Shown: positions 49,632 through 58,950, numbered from the stretch's first letter. The stretch is 64,000 nt of DNA from Rhizobiaceae bacterium (GCA_905339215.1 CAJPFN010000013.1:20761-84760); one strand, 5' to 3'. Translations and numbers: made by a program. Notes: generated by a model from the letters alone, not told the origin.

Positions 49632-50450
49632 CTATTCCTTGACCACCGAGAGGTCAGGCGCGTCGACCGACTTCATGCCGACGACGTGATAGCCGGAATC
49701 GACGTGGTGGACCTCGCCGGTCACGCCGCGCGACAGGTCGGACAACAGATAGAGCCCGGCGTCGCCGACCTCCTCGATCGTCACGGTCCGCTTGAGCGGG
49801 GCGTTGTATTCGTTCCACTTCAGGATGTAGCGGAAGTCGCCGATGCCGGAAGCGGCAAGCGTCTTGATCGGACCCGCAGAGATGGCGTTGACGCGAATCC
49901 TCGAGCCGCCGAGGTCGACCGCGAGGTAGCGCACACTCGCCTCGAGCGCGGCCTTGGCGACGCCCATTACGTTGTAGTGCGGCATCACCTTCTCGGCGCC
50001 GTAGTAGGTCAGCGTCACCAGCGAGCCGCCGTCGGGCATCAAGGCCTCGGCGCGCTTGGCAATGGTGGTGAAGGAGTAGACGGAGATGTCCATGGTGCGC
50101 AGGAAGTTTTCCCGCGTCGTCTCGACATAGCGGCCGTCGAGTTCTTCCTTGTCGGAGAAAGCGATGGCGTGGACGAGAAAGTCGATCTTGCCGAACGCCT
50201 TCTTCACCTCGGCGAAGACCGCATCGAGCGTCTCCGGCTCGGTGACGTCGCAGTGGCCGACGACATGGGCGCCGAGTTCGGCGGCGAGCGGCTCGACGCG
50301 CTTGCGGAACGCTTCGCCCTGATAGGTGAGCGCAATCTCCGCACCCTGGTCGGCGCAAGCCCTGGCGATGCCCCAGGCGATGGATCGGTTGTTGGCGACG
50401 CCGAGAATGAGCCCGCGCTTGCCGGCCATCAGGCCGCTACCATTCGCCAT
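49632..50450 (-). CDS. fabI: Enoyl-[acyl-carrier-protein] reductase (NADH)
   Basis: A 272-residue FabI-type SDR, the last reduction of each fatty-acid elongation cycle. NAD binding is GLILGVANNRSIAWGIARA. The catalytic Tyr-Lys is in LTYYGAEKVMPHYNVMGVAKAALEASVRY (Y-x6-K). The substrate loop is ISAGPIKTLAASGIGDFRYIL. C-terminal DVGRGVTGE-like LSRGVTGEVHHVDSGYH is typical. It is the target class of triclosan and diazaborines. A 303-nt spacer without a recognised gene lies upstream. Confidence 0.96.
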   Translation of the reverse strand: MANGSGLMAGKRGLILGVANNRSIAWGIARACADQGAEIALTYQGEAFRKRVEPLAAELGAHVVGHCDVTEPETLDAVFAEVKKAFGKIDFLVHAIAFSDKEELDGRYVETTRENFLRTMDISVYSFTTIAKRAEALMPDGGSLVTLTYYGAEKVMPHYNVMGVAKAALEASVRYLAVDLGGSRIRVNAISAGPIKTLAASGIGDFRYILKWNEYNAPLKRTVTIEEVGDAGLYLLSDLSRGVTGEVHHVDSGYHVVGMKSVDAPDLSVVKE

Positions 50451-50753
50451 GTGGACGCTCTCCCTGACCTGTCATTCAGGCACGCCCTATCGCACAGGCC
50501 ATGACCGCCTTCAAGCGGGAGGCGCGGGAGGAAGAAGCGCCGGCTTCGCGTCCGCCCGCCGGAGACGGTCCGACAAAGCGCCGTTTCGAGGTGCGATTGA
50601 CCCAGTCGTGCGGGTTCTTTCGCTCAAAGGGTGGCTTTCCACCATCGCGACACGGCAGACGCGCGCGGTCGGCTGCGCCCGGGAGTTCGGGGCCTGCTAC
50701 TCGAAGTCGGCGGGCGATATCCCTTGCGATAGGGTCGCTCGTGACCCCCAAAC
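50451..50753. other. Gene-free spacer between the DnaJ-family gene and fabI
   Basis: This stretch has no convincing coding sequence. Frames on both strands (about 90-100 codons) are rich in Arg/Ser/Pro and match no family I know. One small perfect hairpin, GGTGG-CTTT-CCACC, lies near 50623-50636. It should contain the fabI promoter. Confidence 0.4.
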
Positions 50754-51668
50754 CTAGTCCCCCCGGCGCCGCATCAACGCCTCAAGCTCGGGATCGGCGT
50801 CGGGGAGCATGATGCGCACGTGGACGTAGACGTCGCCGTGGCCTCCGGCCTTCTCCGGCAGGCCTTTGCCGCGCAGGCGCAGGACCTTGTCGGAACTCGA
50901 CCAGGCCGGAACGTTGACGGCGAGCTTCCCCGTCGGCGTCTCGACGGGCAGCTTGGCGCCGATGACGGCGTCGCGTAGCGGCACCGGCAGGTCGACGTGA
51001 AGGTCGCGGCCGTCGACCGTATAGCGCGGGTGCCTGCGAAAGCGGATCTTGACAAGCGCGTCGCCGGCGCCGCCGGGACCGGCGTCACCCTGGCCCTTCA
51101 GCCTGATCGTCTGGCCGTCCTCGACATAGTGCGGCAGCTTCACCGCGAGCTTGCGGCCGTCGGGGAAGAGCGCGGTTACCTTGGCCGCGGACGCGACCTC
51201 CTCGACGGTCACGTCGAGCGTGGCGTTCAGATCGGCGCCGGCCGGCGCATGGGCGCGGCCTCCGGCTGCGCCGCGCTGCTGTGCGAAAGCCTGGCCGAAG
51301 ATGTCGCCGAAGATGTCGCCGGCATCGAAACCGCCCGGGCCGCCGGAGCGGAACTCGAATCGCGTGCCGCCGGGGCCGGCCTGGGTGCGCCGGAAGCCGG
51401 CGAACGGATCGCCGCCGGCAGCGCCCTCGAAGCCGTGGAAGCGTTGCTTGCCCTCCGCATCGATCTCGCCGCGGTCGAAGGCGCCGCGCTTCTTGTCGTC
51501 GCCGACGATCTCGTAGGCCTGACCTATTGCCGCGAAGCGGTCCTTGGCCTTGGCGTCGTTCGGATTCTGGTCGGGATGGTACTTCTTGGCGAGCTTGCGG
51601 TAGGCCGCCTTGATGTCTTTGGCCGAGGCGTTCTTGGCAACGCCCAGCACCTCATAGGGATCGCGCAT
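50754..51668 (-). CDS. DnaJ-family chaperone (CbpA-like, J domain plus C-terminal substrate domains)
   Basis: A 304-residue Hsp40. The J domain (1-70) has the HPD motif in [17 protein letters not shown] Gly/Phe-rich linker (about 75-125, [29 protein letters not shown]) precedes two beta-sandwich C-terminal domains ([41 protein letters not shown]). The zinc-finger repeats of true DnaJ are missing, which makes it a CbpA-type co-chaperone of DnaK. ATG 51668 is the family start. Confidence 0.94.
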   Translation of the reverse strand: MRDPYEVLGVAKNASAKDIKAAYRKLAKKYHPDQNPNDAKAKDRFAAIGQAYEIVGDDKKRGAFDRGEIDAEGKQRFHGFEGAAGGDPFAGFRRTQAGPGGTRFEFRSGGPGGFDAGDIFGDIFGQAFAQQRGAAGGRAHAPAGADLNATLDVTVEEVASAAKVTALFPDGRKLAVKLPHYVEDGQTIRLKGQGDAGPGGAGDALVKIRFRRHPRYTVDGRDLHVDLPVPLRDAVIGAKLPVETPTGKLAVNVPAWSSSDKVLRLRGKGLPEKAGGHGDVYVHVRIMLPDADPELEALMRRRGD

Positions 51669-51776
51669 GCCGATGTCTGCCGAAAAGGTGGATTCGTTGC
51701 CACATATATGCGGTCAGCTAGGAACAAATTCCAGTGCCGAAATCCGGCGACGGCGGCCTTTTTGACGAAACCGGGA

Positions 51777-52247
51777 TCAGCCTTCCTCGAATGACCTGAC
51801 CTGCCACAGGTCGCCGACTGCACGGCAGATCTCTCCGGCGTAGCGCTTGACCCCGTCGAAGCTCTCGCGCGAGGCGACGAAGCGGCGGCACGGCATGCCT
51901 TTCCGCGTGGTTTCGACGAGAGCAGTCACCGTGCCGCGCGAACCGGTACGTTCGTTCCCCCAGGCAAGACCCGTTTCGCCCAGCGCCCCGGGATCGACCG
52001 AGGAAACCGCGTCCCGGATGGCGAACTGGTCGGAAAGCAGAGCATCGGTGGGCTGCGCTGCGGAAGAGGCCACGGATCCCGTGACGATCGTCTCATCCAC
52101 CGCCGCCTTGCGCAGATCGACGCCGCCTGCGCAGCCGGCCAGGACCACGGCCACCGCCGGGGCGGCGAACAGGAGCAGCGGACGGGCAGCGCGGCAAGGC
52201 GACGGGCGGCCGTGCCGGCATGCCGAGCCTTGCGTTTCATGCGGCAA
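51777..52247 (-). CDS. RT0821/Lpp0805-family surface lipoprotein-like protein, TTG start
   Basis: A 156-residue protein. The N-terminus is long and basic, then [16 protein letters not shown] gives a lipobox (LAGC). The mature part ends with [21 protein letters not shown]...[23 protein letters not shown]...WQV, the pattern of the RT0821/Lpp0805 surface protein family. Start TTG 52247 has GGGAG 8 nt upstream. The only nearby ATG (52240) is in another frame. Divergent from pdxH. Function unknown. Confidence 0.78.
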   Translation of the reverse strand: MPHETQGSACRHGRPSPCRAARPLLLFAAPAVAVVLAGCAGGVDLRKAAVDETIVTGSVASSAAQPTDALLSDQFAIRDAVSSVDPGALGETGLAWGNERTGSRGTVTALVETTRKGMPCRRFVASRESFDGVKRYAGEICRAVGDLWQVRSFEEG

Positions 52248-52289
52248 TCGGCCATCTCCCGCATCGGCTTCACAACAAGAGCGTCGACT

Positions 52290-52907
52290 ATGGGCGAAAC
52301 AGGGTTAACAAGCGGTGACTTCACCGAACGCGACGAGCCCTTCCGCCTGTTCGGCGAATGGCTGGCCGACGCGACGGCGCACGAGCCGAACGACCCCAAC
52401 GCGGTCGCGCTGGCGACCGTCGACGAGGACGGGCTCCCAAACGTGCGCATGGTGCTCCTGAAGGGCTTCGATGCGGCGGGCTTCGTCTTCTACACGAATT
52501 TCGAGAGCGCCAAGGGCCGCGAGATCCTCGGCCAGCGCAAAGCGGCGATGTGCTTCCACTGGAAGTCGCTGCGCCGGCAGGTGAGGCTGCGCGGCCCGGT
52601 CGAGATCGTCGCCGACTCCGAGGCCGACGCCTATTTCGCCTCGCGGCCGCGCGGCAGCCGGATCGGCGCCTGGGCGTCGAAACAGTCGCGACCGCTGGAA
52701 GGGCGCTTCGCGCTTGAGCGGGCCGTCGCCGAATACACCGCGCGCCACGCCATCGGCGAGATTCCCAGGCCGCCCTACTGGTCGGGTTTCCGCATCGTGC
52801 CGGAGACGATCGAATTCTGGCACGACCGGCCGTTCAGGCTGCACGACCGCATGGTCTTCTCGCGCGGCGACGGCGGCGGCTGGAACAAGACGCGCCTGTT
52901 CCCCTGA
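52290..52907 (+). CDS. pdxH: Pyridoxamine 5'-phosphate oxidase
   Basis: A 205-residue FMN enzyme producing PLP from PNP/PMP. ATG 52290 starts [28 protein letters not shown]. Family motifs are [62 protein letters not shown] and the C-terminal signature [18 protein letters not shown]...WNKTRLFP. It is divergent from the lipoprotein gene and convergent with the enoyl-CoA hydratase gene. Confidence 0.96.
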   Translation: MGETGLTSGDFTERDEPFRLFGEWLADATAHEPNDPNAVALATVDEDGLPNVRMVLLKGFDAAGFVFYTNFESAKGREILGQRKAAMCFHWKSLRRQVRLRGPVEIVADSEADAYFASRPRGSRIGAWASKQSRPLEGRFALERAVAEYTARHAIGEIPRPPYWSGFRIVPETIEFWHDRPFRLHDRMVFSRGDGGGWNKTRLFP

Positions 52908-52914
52908 ATCCCGG

Positions 52915-52933
52915 CGCCGAGCCTTGGTCGGCG
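52915..52933. terminator. Hairpin between convergent pdxH and enoyl-CoA hydratase genes
   Basis: CGCCGA-GCCTTGG-TCGGCG is a perfect 6-bp stem starting 8 nt after the pdxH stop. No U-tract follows. Confidence 0.4.
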
Positions 52934-52954
52934 AAGAAGGCCGGTGCTGAACGC

Positions 52955-53707
52955 TCAGCCCTTCTTGCGCGACATGAAGGCGATGAAGGCGGCGCGCGCC
53001 TCGTCGGACTTCAGCCGGGCGCGGAAATGCTCGCCTTCCTCGCGAATACGTTCGACAACCGGCGTCCGGTCGCCGCGCATCAGGTCGCGGGCGATCTTGA
53101 GGGCTTCCGGCGGCTTGGCGGCAATCTCCCCGGCCGCGGCAAGCACCGCCGCCTCCAGTTCCGTTTCGCCGACGACCGCATAGATCAGACCCGCATCCCT
53201 GGCGCGCTCGGCGGAGAAGCCCTCGCCGAGCGCGAGCAGCGCGAAGGCCTGCTGGCGGCCGAGGACCTGCGGGGCGAGCAGGCTGGAGCCCGCTTCCGGA
53301 ACCAGGCCGAGGTCGACGAAGGGCGTGCGGAAGACCGTACGCGGCGTGGCGAAGGTCAGGTCGCAGTGGAGGTTGATCGTCGTACCGATGCCCACCGCGA
53401 TACCGTCGACGCCCGATACGATCGGCTTCTGCGACTGCGCGAGCGCCTTGAGGAAGTCCCACACTTCCGTGCCGCCCTCGCCGCCCTGGGCGACGATCAT
53501 GAAGTCGGCGAGGTCGTTTCCGGAGGAAAACGCGCCCGGCACGCCGAGGAAGACGTGAACTCGGATCGCGGGGTCGGAGTCGCCCGAGGTCAGCGCGGCG
53601 GCCATCGCCGCGTACATCGCCCGGGTGATGGCGTTCTTCTTGTCGGGGCGGTTCATGCGGATCACCTGGACCGCGCCCCTGCGTTCGACGATCACGTGAT
53701 CGGTCAT
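52955..53707 (-). CDS. Enoyl-CoA hydratase/isomerase family protein
   Basis: A 250-residue crotonase-fold enzyme. The oxyanion-hole segments are HVFLGVPGAFSSGNDLADF and VDGIAVGIGTTINLHCDLTFATPRTVF. A Glu equivalent lies near LVPEAGSSLLAPQVLGR. It hydrates or isomerises an enoyl-CoA; the chain-length preference is unknown. It lies 29 nt downstream of the acyl-CoA dehydrogenase gene on the same strand and is likely cotranscribed from the operator-bearing promoter near 55.6 kb. Confidence 0.92.
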   Translation of the reverse strand: MTDHVIVERRGAVQVIRMNRPDKKNAITRAMYAAMAAALTSGDSDPAIRVHVFLGVPGAFSSGNDLADFMIVAQGGEGGTEVWDFLKALAQSQKPIVSGVDGIAVGIGTTINLHCDLTFATPRTVFRTPFVDLGLVPEAGSSLLAPQVLGRQQAFALLALGEGFSAERARDAGLIYAVVGETELEAAVLAAAGEIAAKPPEALKIARDLMRGDRTPVVERIREEGEHFRARLKSDEARAAFIAFMSRKKG

Positions 53708-53736
53708 ACTCCCCTCCCTCTATTTTTGCAGCCCGG

Positions 53737-55515
53737 TCAGCCGGCGATCAGCGCCGCGCCGGCGGCAGCGAGGCTATCGGCACCCTCGACGACGCGTTCC
53801 TTCAAGGCCCGGCACTCGCCGACCATGTTGTCGGCGAAGAAGCGGCAGAGCGCGATCCTCTCGGGCGACGAGCCGGCCAACGCGCCCCGCGCGAGATAGG
53901 CGCCGCCGGCGGCGAGTGCGAACAGGCGCAGGTAGGGCGTGGCGCCGGCAAGCGCGGTCTCCATGCGGCCTTCGGCCATCGCCGCCTGCAGGAAGCGCGT
54001 CGCCTCGTCGAGATCGTCGAGCGCGGCAGCGAGCTTGCTCGGCGCCCGGCCAAGTTCGACGACGTTGGAGCCGCGCAGTTCCTCGACGATTGCCTTCAAC
54101 TCGGCGACATAGCCGTGGACATGCTCGCCCCCCGACTGCGGCAGCTTGCGCGTCACCAGGTCGATCGCCTGAATGCCGTTGGTGCCCTCGTAGATCGGCG
54201 CGATGCGGGCGTCGCGCAGCAGCGCGGCCGCGCCCGTCTCCTCGATGAAGCCCATGCCGCCGTGGACCTGGATGCCCAGCGACGCGGCCTCGACGCCGAT
54301 GTCGGTGGCGTAGGCCTTGGCGATCGGGGTGAGCAGGTTGGCGCGCTCCTGCCAGTGCGCCGACGCGGCGCCGCCGCCGGCGCGTGCCATGTCGATGGCG
54401 TGGGCGCAGGCATAGGCGATGGCGCGCGAGGTCGCGGTCATCGCCTTCATGGTGAGCAGCGTGCGCTTGACGTCGGCGTGGTGGACGATCGGCGCCATGC
54501 CCTCGCCAGAATAGGTCGCGGCCTTGCCCTGGCGGCGCTCGTTGGCGAAGGCGATCGCGTTCTGCGTCGCCGTCTCGGCGATCGCCACTCCCTGCATGCC
54601 GACGGCGAGGCGGGCGTTGTTCATCATGGTGAACATGCAGGCCAGCCCGCGGTTCTCCTCGCCGACCAGCCAGCCGATGGCGCCCGGCGCCATGCCGTCG
54701 ACGAAGCCGTCGCCGTAGACCATGGTGCAGGTCGGCGAGGCGTGGATGCCGAGCTTGTGCTCGATCGAGGCGCAGTGGACGTCGTTGCGGCCGCCGATGG
54801 CGCCATCGTCGCCGACGAAGAATTTCGGCACGAGAAACAGCGAGATGCCGCGCGTGCCGGCCGGCGCGTCGGGCAGGCGCGCCAGGACGAGGTGCACGAT
54901 GTTGTCGGTGAAGTCGTGCTCGCCGTAGGTGATGAAGATCTTCTGGCCGTAAATACGGTAGCTGCCGTCGCCGACCCGCTCGGCGCGGGCGCGCAATGCG
55001 TTCAAGTCCGAGCCGGCCTGCGGCTCGGTCAGGTTCATCGTGCCCATCCACTCGCCGGAGACGAGCTTTTCCAGATATTTCGCCTTGAGCTCTTCGGAGG
55101 CGTGCTTGTCGATCGCTTCGGCGGCGCCCATGGTCAGCGTCGGGCCAAGCGCGAAAGCCATCGAGCCCGAGTTCCACATTTCCAGCGCGGCGACGCCGAG
55201 CATCATCGGCAGCCCCTGGCCGCCGAACTCGAGCGGGCCGGAAACCGCGTTCCAGCCGCCTTCGATCCAGCGGCGGTAGGCTTCCTTCCAGCCGGGCGGC
55301 GTGGTGACCACGGCGTCCTTCAGCACCGCGCCGACCTCGTCGCCGACCTTGTAGAGCGGCGCCACCTCTTCACTGGCGAAGCGGCCGGCCTCGTGGAGAA
55401 TGGCGTCGACGAGATCGTCGGAGAGATCCGGAAAGACGCCGGCGTCGATCGCGGCCTGGAGCCCGACAACATGCCTGAGGGTGAAGGCGATTTCGTCGAC
55501 TGGAGCGCGGTACAT
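53737..55515 (-). CDS. Acyl-CoA dehydrogenase (long FadE/AidB-like C-terminal extension type)
   Basis: A 592-residue FAD-dependent acyl-CoA dehydrogenase from ATG 55515. FAD and substrate signatures are MGTMNLTEPQAGSDLNALRARAE, IFITYGEHDFTDNIVHLVLAR and CASIEHKLGIHASPTCTMVYGD, plus the C-terminal GMGFIEETGAAALLRDARIAPIYEGTNGIQAIDLVTRKL (catalytic Glu region). The ~150-residue extension (LKAIVEELRGSNVVEL... ALCRFFADNMV) is typical of the AcdA2-like long class. A LiuR-like operator lies 80 nt upstream. Confidence 0.94.
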   Translation of the reverse strand: MYRAPVDEIAFTLRHVVGLQAAIDAGVFPDLSDDLVDAILHEAGRFASEEVAPLYKVGDEVGAVLKDAVVTTPPGWKEAYRRWIEGGWNAVSGPLEFGGQGLPMMLGVAALEMWNSGSMAFALGPTLTMGAAEAIDKHASEELKAKYLEKLVSGEWMGTMNLTEPQAGSDLNALRARAERVGDGSYRIYGQKIFITYGEHDFTDNIVHLVLARLPDAPAGTRGISLFLVPKFFVGDDGAIGGRNDVHCASIEHKLGIHASPTCTMVYGDGFVDGMAPGAIGWLVGEENRGLACMFTMMNNARLAVGMQGVAIAETATQNAIAFANERRQGKAATYSGEGMAPIVHHADVKRTLLTMKAMTATSRAIAYACAHAIDMARAGGGAASAHWQERANLLTPIAKAYATDIGVEAASLGIQVHGGMGFIEETGAAALLRDARIAPIYEGTNGIQAIDLVTRKLPQSGGEHVHGYVAELKAIVEELRGSNVVELGRAPSKLAAALDDLDEATRFLQAAMAEGRMETALAGATPYLRLFALAAGGAYLARGALAGSSPERIALCRFFADNMVGECRALKERVVEGADSLAAAGAALIAG

Positions 55516-55594
55516 GACGTCCTTTCCAACGGCCGGTGCGGGAGCTTGACGCGCCCTCGCTAACGCCTTTTTACGCAAGGGTCAAACAGTTCCC

Positions 55595-55610
55595 TTTACG
55601 TAAACGTAAA
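55595..55610. promoter_or_regulatory. LiuR-like operator upstream of the acyl-CoA dehydrogenase operon
   Basis: TTTACGTAAACGTAAA is an inverted repeat (TTTACG/CGTAAA with 4-nt centre) in an otherwise GC-rich 170-nt divergent spacer. It matches the motif I know for the MerR-family regulator LiuR, which controls branched-chain amino acid and acyl-CoA catabolism in proteobacteria. An extra TTTACG half-site lies about 25 nt away (55569). No liuR gene is visible in this window. Confidence 0.55.
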
Positions 55611-55684
55611 TTACGCCGGTTTGCCAGCGGCCTGGTCAACAGCTAGACTTCTTCGACGCGCAGATCGACACGGGACAGCACCAG

Positions 55685-55924
55685 ATGCTCGCACGACCGG
55701 AACCCAGCCGCTGCATCGAGTGCGGGCAGCCCTACGGTAGCGACCTCTTCCACTATTGGCACGGCAGGGTCGAGGACGGGCCGGCCTACTGGTCGGATCG
55801 CGGCGTGCTTTGCTCGCCGCGTTGCGCGGTCGCTCACCACAAGAAGCGCCTCGCCGAGGGCACTGCGCGCCAGGAGCCGGCGCCGGATCCGATGGAAGCG
55901 ATGGCGCCGCGCTTCCGTCGCTGA
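55685..55924 (+). CDS. Small zinc-ribbon-like hypothetical protein
   Basis: A 79-residue protein starting MLARPEPSRCIECGQPYGSD. It has a CxxC pair (CIEC) and a second CxxxC-type pair in GVLCSPRCAVAHHKKRL. The aromatic middle (LFHYWHGRVEDGPAYWSDRG) suggests a compact zinc-binding fold. I do not recognise a characterised family. The Shine-Dalgarno GGGAC is weak. The gene is divergent from the acyl-CoA dehydrogenase gene and convergent with purD. Confidence 0.6.
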   Translation: MLARPEPSRCIECGQPYGSDLFHYWHGRVEDGPAYWSDRGVLCSPRCAVAHHKKRLAEGTARQEPAPDPMEAMAPRFRR

Positions 55925-55946
55925 GGCCGGCTGCTCGCCGAGGCGA

Positions 55947-57227
55947 TCAGGCCCCCGCCTTTTCCCGAGCCACCGCGCGCCAGCCGATGTCGCGCCGGCA
56001 GAAGCCCTCCGGCCAGTCGATGCGGGCGACGGCGGCGTAGGCTTTTCGCTGCGCCTCGGCGACGCTGCGGCCGGTCGCCGTGACGTTGAGCACGCGGCCG
56101 CCATTGGCGACGAGTTGTCCGTCGTTCAGGGCGGTCCCGGCGTGAAATATCTCGACGCCCTCCGCCGCAGCGGCGTCGATACCGCGAATGACGGAGCCTC
56201 TATCAGGCGTTCCCGGATAGCCCTTTGCGGCCATCACCACCGTCAGAGCCACCTCGTCGCGCCAGCGCACCGACATGTGCGCCAGCTGGCCGTCGGCGGC
56301 GGCCTGCATGAGTACCAGAATGTCGTCCTTCAGGCGCATCATCAGCACCTGGCATTCAGGATCGCCGAAGCGGACGTTGTATTCGATGAGCTTCGGCCCC
56401 GCCTCGGAGATCATCAGGCCGGCAAAGAGCACGCCTGAGAACGGGCAGCCCATCTCGGCCATGCCGCGCATTGTCGGCTCGACGATCTCCTTCATGGTGC
56501 GCTCGACCATCGCGGGCGTCATTACCGGCGCGGGCGAATAGGCGCCCATGCCGCCGGTGTTGGGTCCGGTGTCGCCATCGCCGACCCGCTTGTGGTCCTG
56601 GGCCGAGCCGAAGGGCAGCGCCGTCGTGCCGTCGCAGAGGCAAAAGAAGCTTGCCTCCTCGCCTTCGAGGAACTCCTCGACCACCACCTCGGCGCCGGCA
56701 GCGCCGAACGAACCCTCGAAGCAGGCGTCTATCGCCGACAGCGCCTCGTCCAGCGTCATGGCCACGGCGACGCCCTTGCCTGCGGCCAGCCCGTCGGCCT
56801 TGACGACGATCGGCGCGCCGTGTTCGCGGACATAGGCCTTCGCCGCCGCCGCGTCGGAGAAGCGGCCGTAGGCGGCGGTCGGAATGCCGTAGCGGGCGCA
56901 CAGATCCTTGGTGAAGCCTTTCGAGCCTTCGAGGCGGGCCGCAGCGGCCGAGCCGCCGAAGACGCGAATACCGGCCTCCCTGAGCCGGTCGCCAAGGCCG
57001 GCCACCAGCGGCGCCTCCGGTCCGACCACGACCAGATCGATCGACTTGTCCCGGCAGAAGGCGGCAATGGCCTCATGATCGTCCATGGAAAGCGGCACGC
57101 ATTCTGCCTCCGCCGCGATGCCCGGGTTGCCCGGCGCGGCGAAGAGCCTGGTCAGCATCGGCGAAGCGGCGATCTTCCAGGCGAGCGCGTGCTCGCGCCC
57201 GCCCGAGCCGATGAGAAGTACGTTCAT
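55947..57227 (-). CDS. purD: Phosphoribosylamine-glycine ligase
   Basis: A 426-residue ATP-grasp enzyme of purine synthesis (PRA to GAR). ATG 57227 starts [20 protein letters not shown], the family N-terminus. ATP-grasp motifs are [20 protein letters not shown] and [20 protein letters not shown], followed by [25 protein letters not shown] and [18 protein letters not shown] (Mg ligands). The frame is open much further upstream, but that part overlaps the toxin gene region and is unrelated. purD and ubiA are often divergent neighbours; here a TA pair lies between them. Confidence 0.96.
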   Translation of the reverse strand: MNVLLIGSGGREHALAWKIAASPMLTRLFAAPGNPGIAAEAECVPLSMDDHEAIAAFCRDKSIDLVVVGPEAPLVAGLGDRLREAGIRVFGGSAAAARLEGSKGFTKDLCARYGIPTAAYGRFSDAAAAKAYVREHGAPIVVKADGLAAGKGVAVAMTLDEALSAIDACFEGSFGAAGAEVVVEEFLEGEEASFFCLCDGTTALPFGSAQDHKRVGDGDTGPNTGGMGAYSPAPVMTPAMVERTMKEIVEPTMRGMAEMGCPFSGVLFAGLMISEAGPKLIEYNVRFGDPECQVLMMRLKDDILVLMQAAADGQLAHMSVRWRDEVALTVVMAAKGYPGTPDRGSVIRGIDAAAAEGVEIFHAGTALNDGQLVANGGRVLNVTATGRSVAEAQRKAYAAVARIDWPEGFCRRDIGWRAVAREKAGA

Positions 57228-57301
57228 GGCGATTCTCTCGAGCCTTTGGTCGCCACTGCGGTAGGGCCGCAAACGGGGAGGGTCAAGGCGGTTCGGTTTC
57301 G

Positions 57302-57574
57302 CTATCGTCCGTAGTGGAAACGGCAGGCGGCAATCTCGAGCGCCTGGGCTTCCCCCGATCCGCTGACTCGATAGACCAACCGATGCTCGTGGGTAATGCG
57401 GCGGGACCACCAGCCGGTCATCTCGTTGCGAAGAGGCTCCGGCTTGCCGAGGCCGGAGAACGGGGACCGCTTGGTGTCCTTGATAAGTTCGTTGATGCGG
57501 GCGAGGATTGCCCGGTCGTGCTCCACCCAGAACAGGTATTGCGACCAGGATATCTCTGAGAACACCAGCCTCAT
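57302..57574 (-). CDS. yoeB: YoeB-family toxin (mRNA interferase)
   Basis: A 90-residue Txe/YoeB toxin. [21 protein letters not shown] is the family N-terminus. The residues needed for ribosome-dependent mRNA cleavage are present: Glu46 (KPEPL), Arg65 (HEHRLVY) and the C-terminal His87-Tyr88 (CRFHYGR). It overlaps the antitoxin gene by 4 nt (57571-57574). Intact by sequence. Confidence 0.93.
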   Translation of the reverse strand: MRLVFSEISWSQYLFWVEHDRAILARINELIKDTKRSPFSGLGKPEPLRNEMTGWWSRRITHEHRLVYRVSGSGEAQALEIAACRFHYGR

Positions 57575-57825
57575 CCCTCGATGAGATCTCGTTCGCGTCC
57601 CTTCCCTGCGTCCAGTTCCGCGATCGAGGCGCGCAGGCGCTCCGCATTGGCTGGCGTACTCAGGAGATGAAGCGTTTCCTTCATCCCCTCCCACTCGGCC
57701 AGGGAGACGATGACGACGGGTTCGTGGTTCTGACGTGTCACCACGAGTTCCTTCCTGTCCAGCTCGACCCGGTCGAGGTGGGTGGCGAGGTTGTTCCTGA
57801 GGTCGGTAAAGGTGACATAAGACAT
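57571..57825 (-). CDS. yefM: YefM-family antitoxin
   Basis: An 84-residue Phd/YefM antitoxin. [58 protein letters not shown] is the DNA-binding and dimerisation part (not quoted in full length in relatives but clearly of this family). The C-terminal [21 protein letters not shown] is the toxin-binding tail. ATG 57825 is preferred over in-frame upstream codons because the operator at 57849-57866 lies just before it. Expected to repress its own promoter together with YoeB. Confidence 0.92.
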   Translation of the reverse strand: MSYVTFTDLRNNLATHLDRVELDRKELVVTRQNHEPVVIVSLAEWEGMKETLHLLSTPANAERLRASIAELDAGKGRERDLIEG

Positions 57826-57848
57826 CGCCGTTCCTCGGTCGTTGGCGA

Positions 57849-57866
57849 TGTACATATATATGCACA
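57849..57866. promoter_or_regulatory. YefM/YoeB operator palindrome
   Basis: TGTACATATATATGCACA is an 18-bp near-perfect palindrome (one mismatch per half), 24 nt upstream of the antitoxin ATG. Its left half contains TGTACA, the core motif known for E. coli YefM operators. It is a clear A/T-rich island in GC-rich DNA and probably overlaps the promoter. Confidence 0.65.
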
Positions 57867-57946
57867 CAAACTGGACGGCAAGCACAACATCCCAAGCGCG
57901 TCGGCCCGCTTGACGCCTCCCTCCGCGCCTGCCACTCCCTCTTCCC

Positions 57947-58930
57947 ATGGAAACCATCCAGTCGAAAGCCGCGCGCGGCCGGGTCGCCGACGCGCCGAGC
58001 GGACATTGGGTCTACCGCTTCCTTCCGCGCGGGCTGTGGCCCTACGCGCAACTGGCGCGCTGGGACCGGCCGATCGGCTGGTGGCTGCTGCTATGGCCGT
58101 GCTGGTGGTCGGCTGCCCTCGCCGCGGTCGCCTACGCGCGTCCCGGCGAGCCGCTGTCGACGCTGTTGCCCTCGCCCTGGCACATCGTGCTCTTCCTCCT
58201 CGGCGCGGTCGCCATGCGCGGCGCCGGCTGCACCTACAACGACCTCATCGACGAAGACATCGACGCCATGGTCGAGCGGACGCGCTCGCGGCCGCTGCCG
58301 GCCGGACAGGTAACGCGGCGCCAGGCTTGGACGTTCCTCGTCCTCCAGGCGCTCGTCGGACTTGCCGTGCTCCTCCAGTTCAACGACTTCGCCGTGCTTC
58401 TCGGCGTTGCCTCGCTTGCGGTGGTGGCGATCTATCCGTTCATGAAGCGTATCACCAACTGGCCGCAGTTCGTGCTCGGTCTCGCCTTTTCGTGGGGTGC
58501 GCTGATGGGATGGGCGGCGGTTTTCGCCGATATCGACGCGCCGGCGATCCTGCTCTACTGCGGCTCGATCCTTTGGGTAATCGGCTACGACACGATCTAC
58601 GCCCACCAGGACAAGGAGGACGACGCCATCGTCGGCGTACGCTCCACGGCGCGGCTGTTCGGCGACAACACGAAGTCCTGGCTGGCCGGGCTCTATGGCG
58701 GCGCGCTGATGCTGTTCGCGTTGGCCTTCGCCGCCGCAGAAGCGCCACTGCCGGCACTCGCCGGGCTGGTGGCGGCCGGCGCGCATATGGCCCGCCAGAT
58801 CGCGGTGCTCGACATCGACGACGCCGATCAGTGCCTGAGGCTGTTCAAATCGAACGGCGTCGTCGGCTGGCTGGTCTTTGCCGGTCTCGTCGGCGGCGGC
58901 CTATGGCAGGCCTTGAAGCCGCTGGTCTGA
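57947..58930 (+). CDS. ubiA: 4-hydroxybenzoate octaprenyltransferase
   Basis: A 327-residue membrane prenyltransferase attaching the polyprenyl tail to 4-hydroxybenzoate in ubiquinone synthesis. It has about nine helices. The first Asp-rich motif is CTYNDLIDEDIDAMVERTRSRPLPAG; the second is YDTIYAHQDKEDDAIVGVRSTARLFG. The N-terminal LARWDRPIGWWLLLWPCWW is typical of UbiA. ATG 57947 follows GGAAGAG-like sequence on the plus strand. It is divergent from the TA pair and convergent with DUF6101. Confidence 0.95.
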   Translation: METIQSKAARGRVADAPSGHWVYRFLPRGLWPYAQLARWDRPIGWWLLLWPCWWSAALAAVAYARPGEPLSTLLPSPWHIVLFLLGAVAMRGAGCTYNDLIDEDIDAMVERTRSRPLPAGQVTRRQAWTFLVLQALVGLAVLLQFNDFAVLLGVASLAVVAIYPFMKRITNWPQFVLGLAFSWGALMGWAAVFADIDAPAILLYCGSILWVIGYDTIYAHQDKEDDAIVGVRSTARLFGDNTKSWLAGLYGGALMLFALAFAAAEAPLPALAGLVAAGAHMARQIAVLDIDDADQCLRLFKSNGVVGWLVFAGLVGGGLWQALKPLV

Positions 58931-58950
58931 GGGCGGCCGGCGCTGCGCCT

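Noticed and set aside
50476..50812. Frames of about 90-100 codons on both strands between the DnaJ-family gene and fabI
   Set aside because: Arg/Ser/Pro-rich, mutually overlapping, no recognisable domain; the plus-strand frame also runs into the DnaJ-family coding region.
53774..55177. Long second frames on both strands inside the acyl-CoA dehydrogenase gene
   Set aside because: Arg/Gly-rich shadows; the enzyme frame carries all conserved motifs.
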